Position numbers and translations under genes: made by a program. From JACKAF01 sp041391485 (lineage in GTDB: Bacteria; Bdellovibrionota; FAC87; UBA2466; JACKAF01): a stretch of DNA of 64,000 nt. Positions within the stretch are counted from its first letter, which is position 1. Each line of letters starts with the position of its first letter. Below the pieces are notes generated by a model. It was not told where the DNA came from, did not search any database, and saw only the letters and a program-made list of their open reading frames with translations. The stretch lies in assembly GCA_041391485.1 (NCBI GenBank), contig JAWKNY010000005.1:92620-156619 (forward strand), written 5' to 3'. Below are positions 53,324 to 60,724 of this stretch, piece after piece.

Positions 53324-53719
53324 TTACCAAATAGAGCAGATGACTTCGCCGCCGACCTTATTCTGGCGAGCGATCTCATCTGAGATGACACCTTGAGACG
53401 TGGAGAGCACAGCGACTCCCAAGCCTCCTAAAACCTTCGGAATCTGCGTGTGATTCACATACACGCGGCGGCTCGGACGGCTGACGCGCTCCAAGCCATG
53501 AATCACGGACTGCTCTTTACCGCTGTAGCGGAGATAAATGCGAAGCACGCCTTTTTCTCCGTCACGGAAGAGCTTGTAGTTGCGGATGAAACCATTCTTT
53601 TTGAAGATTTCCGCAATACCCACACGGATTTTGCTCGCCGACACGTCCACTTTTTTGTGTTTGGCGCGCGCCGCGTTCCGGATTCGAGTTAAAAAATCAG
53701 ATACTGTATCGACCATCAT
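53324..53719 (-). CDS. rpsH: 30S ribosomal protein S8
   Basis: 131 residues from ATG 53719 (an in-frame ATG also follows at 53716). VDTVSDFLTRIRNAARAKHK, then RVGIAEIFKKNGFIRNYKLF, RPSRRVYVNHTQIPKVLGGL and GVAVLSTSQGVISDEIA. S8 is the spc-operon repressor in E. coli. The frame extends upstream but overlaps rpsN. Confidence 0.95.
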   Translation of the reverse strand: MMVDTVSDFLTRIRNAARAKHKKVDVSASKIRVGIAEIFKKNGFIRNYKLFRDGEKGVLRIYLRYSGKEQSVIHGLERVSRPSRRVYVNHTQIPKVLGGLGVAVLSTSQGVISDEIARQNKVGGEVICSIW

Positions 53720-53730
53720 AGTTCTAAACC

Positions 53731-53916
53731 CTACCAACTAGCTTTAATGACGCCCGGAATTTGTCCTTCCAGAGCCAATTTGCGAAAACAAAGGCGGCAA
53801 AGCTCAAATTTTCTGATGAATGCCCTAGACCGGCCGCATCGCGGACAACGGTTGTAACCCCTTACTTTGAACTTAGGCTTTTTTGCAGCCTTCACTCGCA
53901 TCGACAGCTTTGCCAT
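53731..53916 (-). CDS. rpsN: 30S ribosomal protein S14 type Z (zinc-binding)
   Basis: 61 residues: MAKLSMRVKAAKKPKFKVRG, YNRCPRCGRSRAFIRKFELC, RLCFRKLALEGQIPGV. The two Cys pairs (CPRC, CRLC) define the zinc-binding short form, distinct from the ~100-residue zinc-free form. Confidence 0.97.
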   Translation of the reverse strand: MAKLSMRVKAAKKPKFKVRGYNRCPRCGRSRAFIRKFELCRLCFRKLALEGQIPGVIKASW

Positions 53917-53934
53917 AAAATCCTCTCAAGCCTC

Positions 53935-54480
53935 CTATTTCTTCCTGAACGGCATGCCGAGCTTATCCAGCAGCGCATACCCCTGTTCGTCGGTGGTCGC
54001 CGACGTCACGAAGGTAATGTTCATTCCCCGCATCTTATCGACTTTGTCGTAGTTGATTTCGGGGAAAAGAATCTGGTCTTTCAATCCCAGAGAATAGTTT
54101 CCGTTCCCATCAAAACCTTTGCCCGGTACACCGCGAAAGTCGCGTACACGAGGGAGAGCGACGTTGGTCAACCGGTCAAAAAACTCCCACATCCGCTTGC
54201 CACGGAGGGTGCTGACACAGCCCAAAGGCACGCCTTCGCGAAGCTTAAAATTCGCGATCGCCTTTTTGGCGCGGGTAAGCTTGGGCTTCTGACCCGTGAT
54301 GGTGGCAACATCCGCCATCGCGCGATCCATCGCCTTCATGTCGGAGGCGGCTTCCTTGATGCACATGGAAACAAGGATCTTGGTCAGCTTGGGCGCCTGC
54401 ATCTTGTTCTTCAGGCCGAAGTCCTGCAGCAACTGCGGGGCTACTTCCTTTTCAAATTTTTCTAAAATCCTCGGTCTCAC
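53935..54480 (-). CDS. rplE: 50S ribosomal protein L5
   Basis: 181 residues from GTG 54480: LEKFEKEVAPQLLQDFGLKN, KLTKILVSMCIKEAASDMKA, GQKPKLTRAKKAIANFKLRE, GVPLGCVSTLRGKRMWEFFD and MNITFVTSATTDEQGYALLD. L5 binds 5S rRNA and P-site tRNA. Intact. Confidence 0.97.
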   Translation of the reverse strand: MRPRILEKFEKEVAPQLLQDFGLKNKMQAPKLTKILVSMCIKEAASDMKAMDRAMADVATITGQKPKLTRAKKAIANFKLREGVPLGCVSTLRGKRMWEFFDRLTNVALPRVRDFRGVPGKGFDGNGNYSLGLKDQILFPEINYDKVDKMRGMNITFVTSATTDEQGYALLDKLGMPFRKK

Positions 54481-54495
54481 CTAATACCTCACCAA

Positions 54496-54816
54496 CTACT
54501 TCAAGTTGCTATTGCACTTGCGACAAATGCGGGTGGTTTTTCCCTTGTCGTCTTTTTTCAAACCAAAACGCACGCCCTTAGCGCACTTATCGCAGTAGAG
54601 CATCACGTTGGAAATCGCGATAGGAGCTTCTTTCTCGATGATGCCGCCCGGGGTGGTTCCCGTGGGACGCGTGTGGCGCTTAATCTGGTTCAGCTTCTCG
54701 ATGACCACGGTTCCTTTTTTCTTCAGAACGCGCAAAACTTTTCCAGTCTTGCCTTTCTCACGGCCGACCATCACCTGAACGACGTCTTTCTTGCGAATAT
54801 TCGGAACGGCCTGCAT
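54496..54816 (-). CDS. rplX: 50S ribosomal protein L24 (zinc-ribbon C-terminus)
   Basis: 106 residues. KOW region VQVMVGREKGKTGKVLRVLK, then IKRHTRPTGTTPGGIIEKEA. The C-terminal pairs YCDKC and ICRKC form a zinc ribbon seen only in a subset of L24 proteins. L24 starts 50S assembly. Start overlaps the rplN stop by one base. Confidence 0.95.
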   Translation of the reverse strand: MQAVPNIRKKDVVQVMVGREKGKTGKVLRVLKKKGTVVIEKLNQIKRHTRPTGTTPGGIIEKEAPIAISNVMLYCDKCAKGVRFGLKKDDKGKTTRICRKCNSNLK

Positions 54817-55190
54817 TAGAGCACCTCCGGCGCGAGAGAGACGATCTTCATGAAGCTTTCACGCTTGGCGCGAAGCTCACGAGCAACGGGTCCAAAGATG
54901 CGGGTACCGATAGGCTCAAACGCGTTGTTCAAAAGCACAGCCGCGTTGTCATCAAAACGGATAAGAGAACCGTCCTTGCGGGCGATTTCCTTCTTGGTGC
55001 GTACGACGACGGCTTTGTGTACGGAGCCCTTCTTCACTTTGGAAGTGGGAAGCGCGTCCTTCACGGTCACGACAATGATATCCCCAATAGAAGCATAACG
55101 CCGGCGGGAGCCTCCGAGGACCTTGAAGCACATGACTTCACGGGCGCCCGAGTTGTCCGCAACGCTTAGCCTGGTAAACGACTGCACCAT
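54816..55190 (-). CDS. rplN: 50S ribosomal protein L14
   Basis: 124 residues: MVQSFTRLSVADNSGAREVM, GGSRRRYASIGDIIVVTVKD, VRTKKEIARKDGSLIRFDDN and ELRAKRESFMKIVSLAPEVL. Intact and highly conserved; near the factor-binding site of 50S. Confidence 0.98.
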   Translation of the reverse strand: MVQSFTRLSVADNSGAREVMCFKVLGGSRRRYASIGDIIVVTVKDALPTSKVKKGSVHKAVVVRTKKEIARKDGSLIRFDDNAAVLLNNAFEPIGTRIFGPVARELRAKRESFMKIVSLAPEVL

Positions 55191-55192
55191 GA

Positions 55193-55474
55193 CTAGCTGA
55201 CCTTGCCTTTCTCGATAATGGTCTGCAGGCGGAAATGTTTTTCCTTGGAAAGCGGACGACAGGAAACCACTTCAATGAGGTCGCCCATCTTGCTTTCGTT
55301 CTTCTCATCATGAACCTTCAAGCGGTCATGACGGATCACCTGCTTGTGATAAAGCTTGTGTTTGATACGACGGTTAATTTCGATGACGCGGGTCTTGTCC
55401 ATTTTGTCGCTGACCACCACGCCCCGAATCGTCTGCAAAGATTTCTTCGGTTTTTGTACTTCTTCCGTAGTCAC
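55193..55474 (-). CDS. rpsQ: 30S ribosomal protein S17
   Basis: 93 residues. QTIRGVVVSDKMDKTRVIEI, RRIKHKLYHKQVIRHDRLKV, HDEKNESKMGDLIEVVSCRP. OB fold that binds 16S rRNA 5' domain. Intact. Confidence 0.96.
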   Translation of the reverse strand: MTTEEVQKPKKSLQTIRGVVVSDKMDKTRVIEINRRIKHKLYHKQVIRHDRLKVHDEKNESKMGDLIEVVSCRPLSKEKHFRLQTIIEKGKVS

Positions 55475-55478
55475 TTAC

Positions 55479-55754
55479 TTATCCTTTCGCCGCTTCGGCA
55501 GACTCTGACTTCGCGGGCGCCTTGTCCTGCGCTTTCTTGGCAACCGGCTTATCTTCCACGACGCCGCCCTTTTGCTTCTCACTGAGAATGGACATGGCTC
55601 GCGCAATGTCTTTGCGGAGCTTTCCAAAAAGGCTGGTGTCCTTCATTTCGTTGCTCATCTTCTTGAGCTTCGCCCGGAAGAGCTCTTCCCGCCATTGGCG
55701 GATACGGGTCTCTAGTTCCTGGGCGTTAAACTGTCGCAGTTCTTGAGCTTCCAT
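55479..55754 (-). CDS. rpmC: 50S ribosomal protein L29 with C-terminal extension
   Basis: 91 residues; the core is MEAQELRQFNAQELETRIRQ, WREELFRAKLKKMSNEMKDT and LRKDIARAMSILSEKQKG. The usual L29 is ~63-70 residues. The extra ~28 residues are Lys/Ala/Pro-rich (VAKKAQDKAPAKSESAEAA). L29 sits at the peptide exit tunnel. ATG overlaps the rplP stop by one base. Confidence 0.93.
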   Translation of the reverse strand: MEAQELRQFNAQELETRIRQWREELFRAKLKKMSNEMKDTSLFGKLRKDIARAMSILSEKQKGGVVEDKPVAKKAQDKAPAKSESAEAAKG

Positions 55755-56170
55755 TACAGCGTCTCCCCGCGCACTACCATCTTTGTGGTCACCGGCAGTT
55801 TGTTAGCGGCCAAGCTCAACGCCTCTTTGGCGAGCGCCTTGTCCACACCTTCCAATTCAAAAAGAATGCGGCCGGGCTTCGTTACGAACACCCAGTATTC
55901 CGGATTGCCTTTACCTTTACCCATGCGGGTTTCCAGCGGCTTTTTGGTTCGGGGTTTGTCCGGGAAAATGCGGATGAACACCTTGCCCACTTTTTTGCAG
56001 GCACGGGTCATTGCCACACGACAGGCTTCAATCTGTCGGGAAGTAATGTAACCACATTCCGTCGCGGCTAAACCGAAGTCGCCGAAGTTCAAATCGCTGC
56101 CCCGGTACGCAAGCCCACGCATCCGACCGGTTTGCTGTTTTCTGTATTTAACTCGTTTAGGACTCAGCAT
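55754..56170 (-). CDS. rplP: 50S ribosomal protein L16
   Basis: 138 residues: MLSPKRVKYRKQQTGRMRGL, YGYITSRQIEACRVAMTRAC-type region (ECGYITSRQIEACRVAMTR), IFPDKPRTKKPLETRMGKGK, NPEYWVFVTKPGRILFELEG. L16 contacts the A-site tRNA. Intact. Confidence 0.97.
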   Translation of the reverse strand: MLSPKRVKYRKQQTGRMRGLAYRGSDLNFGDFGLAATECGYITSRQIEACRVAMTRACKKVGKVFIRIFPDKPRTKKPLETRMGKGKGNPEYWVFVTKPGRILFELEGVDKALAKEALSLAANKLPVTTKMVVRGETL

Positions 56171-56176
56171 TGTTCG

Positions 56177-56869
56177 TTACCCTGCGGCTCCTGTCTCGGT
56201 TCCCGGCGCCTGCTGAGAGGAAATCCCCCCAATAGGACGTCGGCCGATGATCTCGCCTTTATAGACCCACACCTTGATCCCAATCTGACCATAGGTGGTA
56301 TAGGCCTCTGAAAAACCGTAATCCACATCCGCGCGTAGCGTATGCAGCGGCACACTGCCTTCGGCGTAGCGCTCGGTGCGGGCGATGTCCGAACCGCCCA
56401 AACGGCCGCGGCACTGGACCTTGATGCCCTTGACGCCGAACTTGAAAGCTTGGCTCATGGCCTTCTTCATGGCGCGGCGGAAAGCGACACGGCGCTGAAG
56501 CTGATCCGCTACGTTCTCAGCGATGAGCTGGGCGTCTGCTTCGGCCTTACGCACTTCCATAATATTGATGAAAACTTCCGGAGAAGATTTCAGAAACTTT
56601 TAACCTGACCCTTGAGCTGGTCAATACCGGTCCCTTTTTTCCCGATCACAATGCCGGGGCGGGCCGTGGATGTTGACCTTGGTCTTGTTGGCGACGCGCT
56701 CGATTTCAATGCGCGATACACCGGCGTGGCGAAGTTTTTTCTTCAAAAACTCGCGCGCCTTAAGATCTTCGTGCAAGAACTTGGCGTATTCCTTGTTGGA
56801 GTACCAACGGGAGTTCCAGGTTTTGTTCACGCCCAGACGGAAACCTATGGGATGTGTTTTCTGACCCAC
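56177..56869 (-). CDS. rpsC: 30S ribosomal protein S3, frame interrupted
   Basis: Starts at GTG 56869, sharing a base with the rplV stop: MGQKTHPIGFRLGVNKTWNS, EDLKAREFLKKKLRHAGVSR, KTKVNIHGPPRH. Two breaks (~56655 in GCCCGCC/CGGG and ~56605) disrupt the KH region; then SSPEVFINIMEVRKAEADAQ, GVKGIKVQCRGRLGGSDIAR and YGQIGIKVWVYKGEII are intact. About 231 residues, normal. Confidence 0.92.
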
Positions 56870-57203
56870 TATCGTGCCTCATCCAAAATAAGAGTTACGT
56901 GACTGGTCCGCTTGAGGATCTGCGTCGCACGCCCCATGGCGCGCGGCATGAAGCGCTTCATGATCGGACCGGCATCGACAAACACGTTCTTCACGTAGAG
57001 GTTGTCGACATCAATGCCCCCTTCTCGCGGGCGTTTGCCACAGCCGAGTCGAGGAGTTTGGAGAGCATCAGCCCTCCTTTTTTCTGAGAAAACTTAAGCT
57101 GGTAGCCGGCCTTGTCCACGGGCAATCCCTTGGCGAGGTTGGCAACCAGGCGCATCTTCTGCGGGGTGATGCGCGCAAATCTCAATTTAGCGGAGACTTC
57201 CAT
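56869..57203 (-). CDS. rplV: 50S ribosomal protein L22, frame interrupted
   Basis: MEVSAKLRFARITPQKMRLV, ANLAKGLPVDKAGYQLKFSQ, KLLDSAVANAREKG. One missing G in AAGGGGGC (~57025) breaks the frame; corrected it continues as GIDVDNLYVKNVFVDAG, IMKRFMPRAMGRATQILKRT, SHVTLILDEAR, stop 56869. L22 lines the exit tunnel. Confidence 0.92.
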
Positions 57204-57205
57204 GC

Positions 57206-57484
57206 TTACTTACCTTCCACCTTCGTCTTCTTGTCCCCGGAGTGGGCAACAAAGGTACGGGTAGCAGCGAATTCGCCAAGCTTGTGTCCGACCATGTTTT
57301 CACTCACGAAAATGGGAACGAATTTCTTACCGTTGTGGACCGCGAACGTCATCCCTACCATTTCAGGGAAGATTGTGGAGCGACGGGACCAAGTCTTGAT
57401 GACTTTATGGTCTTTGCCACCCGCTTCCACCTTCTTCATGACGTGGTCATCGATGAAAGGTCCTTTTTTTACTGATCTAGCCAT
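57206..57484 (-). CDS. rpsS: 30S ribosomal protein S19
   Basis: 92 residues: MARSVKKGPFIDDHVMKKVE, TWSRRSTIFPEMVGMTFAVH, KFVPIFVSENMVGHKLGEFA. 30S head. Intact. Confidence 0.98.
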   Translation of the reverse strand: MARSVKKGPFIDDHVMKKVEAGGKDHKVIKTWSRRSTIFPEMVGMTFAVHNGKKFVPIFVSENMVGHKLGEFAATRTFVAHSGDKKTKVEGK

Positions 57485-57489
57485 AAACC

Positions 57490-58320
57490 CTACTTTCTCC
57501 TCTTACGACTGCGGAGAATGAACCGGTTGGTGCGTTTATTGTTGCGGGTTTTCTTACCCTTACAATTTTTGCCCCACGGGGTTACCGGGTGACGGCCACC
57601 TGAGGTACGCCCTTCACCACCACCGTGCGGGTGATCCACCGGGTTCATCGTTACCCCACGGTTGTGAGGTCGGCGACCGAGCCAACGGCTACGGCCCGCT
57701 TTGCCGATGATAATGTTTTCGTGTTCAAGGTTGCCTACCTGGCCCACCACCGCCCAGCATTTTTCCGGAACGATGCGGATTTCGCCAGAGGGCAGGCGGA
57801 GCTGCGCGTAGCCTTTGTCAAAGCCGACGAGCTGAGCCATACCGCCCGCGCTGCGCACGAGCTTGGCACCTGAACCCGGCCGGATTTCAATGTTGTGCAC
57901 ATTGGTACCGGCAGGAATCTTGTTAAGCGGAAGCGCGTTTCCGATTTGGATGTCCGCGGTTTCCGAGGCCACGACCTGCTTGCCTACAGAAAGGCCGTCC
58001 GGGGCCAGAATGTAGCGCTTTTCCCCATCAACGTAGGTAATGAGCGCGAGGCGAGCAGAGCGGTTGGGATCGTACTCAAGGGCCGTAACGGTCCCTGTGA
58101 TCTCATGCTTGTCGCGACGAAAATCGATTTTACGGTAACGGCGCTTGTGACCACCCCCACGAAAACGGGTGGTAATACGTCCGTAGCAATTGCGGCCGCC
58201 CGAGTTGCTGCCTTTGTCCAAGAGACGCTTTTCAGGCTTCTTCTTGCTCAACGCGGAAAAATCCGCCTGAGTGTATTGGCGGCGGGCGGGTGTGATTGGC
58301 TTAAAAGAACTTACTGCCAT
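57490..58320 (-). CDS. rplB: 50S ribosomal protein L2
   Basis: 276 residues: MAVSSFKPITPARRQYTQAD, RITTRFRGGGHKRRYRKIDF, YVDGEKRYILAPDGLSVG, and the catalytic-region signature GVTMNPVDHPHGGGEGRTSG with the conserved His. L2 is needed for peptidyl transfer and subunit association. Intact. Confidence 0.98.
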   Translation of the reverse strand: MAVSSFKPITPARRQYTQADFSALSKKKPEKRLLDKGSNSGGRNCYGRITTRFRGGGHKRRYRKIDFRRDKHEITGTVTALEYDPNRSARLALITYVDGEKRYILAPDGLSVGKQVVASETADIQIGNALPLNKIPAGTNVHNIEIRPGSGAKLVRSAGGMAQLVGFDKGYAQLRLPSGEIRIVPEKCWAVVGQVGNLEHENIIIGKAGRSRWLGRRPHNRGVTMNPVDHPHGGGEGRTSGGRHPVTPWGKNCKGKKTRNNKRTNRFILRSRKRRK

Positions 58321-58323
58321 GGC

Positions 58324-58602
58324 TTAACCTGCGACAAAGTCGAACTTGTCGCCCTCCTTCAGCTTCACTAAGGCTTTTTTCCAAAGGGTTCTTTTTCCCA
58401 TCACGCGCCCCAAGCGCCCGGGATCCCGTCTGCAAACCATTGTGTTCACGCGTTCGACTTTTACATTGAACAGCTTTTCGATGGCCTGCTTGATTTGCTT
58501 GCGGTTCGCGGTGCGATCCACTTCAAAAGCGTATTCGTTCATCTGCGAAGCACGGAGCGTGTTTTTCTCCGTGATTAGCGGTCTTTTAATAATGTCATAC
58601 AT
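58324..58602 (-). CDS. rplW: 50S ribosomal protein L23
   Basis: 92 residues from ATG 58602, which overlaps the rplD end by 8 bp. MYDIIKRPLITEKNTLRASQ, YAFEVDRTANRKQIKQAIEK, LFNVKVERVNTMVCR. L23 is the SRP/trigger-factor docking site at the tunnel exit. Confidence 0.95.
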   Translation of the reverse strand: MYDIIKRPLITEKNTLRASQMNEYAFEVDRTANRKQIKQAIEKLFNVKVERVNTMVCRRDPGRLGRVMGKRTLWKKALVKLKEGDKFDFVAG

Positions 58603-59229
58603 CTTGGAGCCTCTTTGAGAGTTCTTCCAAAGCATCCTTGCTTAGCAGCAGGTGCTTGTACTTCAACAAATCAAACACGTTCACGCCAGCGGGCCGCAGA
58701 GTTTTGGTCTTTTGCAAGTTGCGGGTGCTGCGGTTGAAAACCTTCTCGCCGTCGCCCTTGTCGCTGTTCACGAAAACAGCGGAGCTAAGACCGAAAGCCT
58801 TGAGCGCCCCGGCGACGTTCTTGGTGCTGTGTTTTTCAAGCTCCAACTTGTCGACCACAAAAAGGCGGTCTTCCTTTTGGAGCAAGGAAAGCACGGAAAT
58901 CAAAGCGGAACGCATCTGCTTCTTGTTGGTCTTGAAGCGGACACGACGTGGACGCGGACCGTGAGATTTACCACCACCCACGAAGTTGGGGGCCGTGGTG
59001 TTTCCGTGACGGGCCTGACCGGTACCTTTTTGGCGGTACATCTTCTGGCGCGTAGCTTTTACTTCGCTACGGGTCAGAGAGTTCGCCGTGCGGAATTCAT
59101 AGCGACGCGATCTGCGTGGGACCGCCTGGTTGACCAGGTAAGGTTTCACTTCAGCCGCGAAAATGGCATCACTGAGATCCACCGTGCCGATCTTCTTCTT
59201 ATTCAAATCATACAAAGGAGCGATGGCAT
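58595..59229 (-). CDS. rplD: 50S ribosomal protein L4
   Basis: About 211 residues. The clean frame starts at TTG 59215 (YDLNKKKIGTVDLSDAIFAA), with no ribosome site. One G restored after ATG 59229 (GACATGCC to GACATGGCC) gives MAIAPLYDLNKKKIGT, a better start. Conserved parts: QKGTGQARHGNTTAPNFVGG, GKSHGPRPRRVRFKTNKKQM. L4 binds 23S rRNA and, in E. coli, represses the S10 operon. It directly follows rpsJ; the usual rplC between them is missing. Confidence 0.93.
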
Positions 59230-59232
59230 GTC

Positions 59233-59541
59233 CTACAACGTAATGGAAACGTCAATGCTTCCAGAAAGATCCAACTTCATCAGCGAATCGATCGTGTTCT
59301 GGGTTGGTTCCAGAATGTCGATGAGACGCTTATGGGTGCGAATTTCAAACTGCTCACGGGATTTCTTGTCCACGTGAGGCGAGCGCAACACCGTGTAGCG
59401 GTTGATGCGCGTGGGTAGAGGGATAGGTCCTGCTACTTTCGCGCCCGTGCGCTTGGCTGTCTCAACAATTTCGGCAACAGACTGATCAAGCAATTTGTAA
59501 TCAAATGCCTTCAGCCGAATTCGGATCTTCTGCGATTGCAC
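59233..59541 (-). CDS. rpsJ: 30S ribosomal protein S10
   Basis: 102 residues: MQSQKIRIRLKAFDYKLLDQ, SVAEIVETAKRTGAKVAGPI, PLPTRINRYTVLRSPHVDKK, SREQFEIRTHKRLIDILEPT. Complete. S10 also serves as NusE in antitermination. TAG at 59233 is only 3 bp from the likely rplD ATG. Confidence 0.98.
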   Translation of the reverse strand: MQSQKIRIRLKAFDYKLLDQSVAEIVETAKRTGAKVAGPIPLPTRINRYTVLRSPHVDKKSREQFEIRTHKRLIDILEPTQNTIDSLMKLDLSGSIDVSITL

Positions 59542-59545
59542 GTTC

Positions 59546-60724
59546 TTACTCCACGATCTCGGTCACGACACCCAGCGCCGACGGTACGACCGCCTTCACG
59601 AATAGCGAACCGGAGCTCTTTCTCCATAGCAATAGGGGTAATCAGTTCCACATCAAGTGTCACGTTGTCACCCGGCATGACCATTTCGGTGCCCGAGGGC
59701 AAGGTCACGTTTCCGGTCACGTCCGTTGTGCGGAAGAAACTGAGGCTGGTACCTTGAAGAAAGGCGTATGATGACCGCCTTCTTCCTTGGTCAAAATGTA
59801 GGCTTCAGCTTTGAATTTCTTGTGAGGCTTCACGGAGCCAGGAGCAGCAAGCACCTGTCCACGTTCCACATCTTCCTTATCAATACCACGAAGGAGCGCG
59901 CCGATGTTGTCACCCGCCTGACCTTGGTCAAGCAGCTTGCGGAACATCTCTACGCCGGTAACGGTGGTCTTCTTTGGTGTCACGCAGACCCACGATTTCC
60001 ACTTCCTGGTTCACCTTCACGATACCGCGGTCAATACGACCCGTGACCACCGTACCGCGGCCCTGAATCGAGAACACGTCTTCGATAGCCATCAAAAACG
60101 GCTTGTCCGTATCGCGCTTGGGCTCAGGGATGTAGTTATCCAGAGCTTCCATCAACTTCATGATGGCGCCTTCGCGATCTCGCTCTTGTCGCCTTCAAGC
60201 GCCTTAAGAGCAGAGCCCGATGATCGGAATGTCATCGCCAGGGAACTGGTACTTGATAGCAACTCGCGGATTTCAAGCTCCACCAGCTCCAAGAGTCCTT
60301 GTCGTCGACCTGATCGACCTTGTTCAAAAACACAACCATCGCCGGTACACCGACCTGGCGGCAAGCAGAATGTGCTCACGCGTCTGAGGCATCGGCCGTC
60401 CGCAGCCGAGACCACCAAAATCGCCCGTCCATCTGCGCCGCACCCGTGATCATGTTCTTCACATAATCCGCGTGTCCCGGACAGTCGACATGCGCGTAAT
60501 GGCGCTTTTCCGTCTCATACCCTGGTGAGACGTCGCAATCGTAATACCGCGCTCTTTTTCCTCAGGCGCGTTATCAATGTCCGCGTAGCTACGGGCTTGT
60601 GCCTTACCGCTCGCCGACAATACCGTCGTGATCGCGGCTGTTAAAGTCGTCTTCCCCATGATCCACGTGCCCACTTGTCCTACGTTCACGTGCGGCTTAT
60701 TGCGCTCGAATTTCTCCTTGACAT
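59546..60724 (-). CDS. tuf: Elongation factor Tu, multiple frame breaks
   Basis: ATG 60724. One missing A gives MSKEKFERNKPHVNVG; a missing A and an extra G around 60668-60655 hide the P-loop, which corrects to GHVDHGKTTLTAAITTVLSA. Other pieces: IDNAPEEKERGITIATSHQ, FLNKVDQVDDKD-like region (damaged), MKLMEALDNYIPEPKRDTDK, PFLMAIEDVFSIQGRGTVVT, GRIDRGIVKVNQEVEIVGL, EMFRKLLDQGQAGDNIGALL, RGIDKEDVERGQVLAAPGSV, stop 59546. Span ~393 residues, normal. At least seven breaks. Confidence 0.92.
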
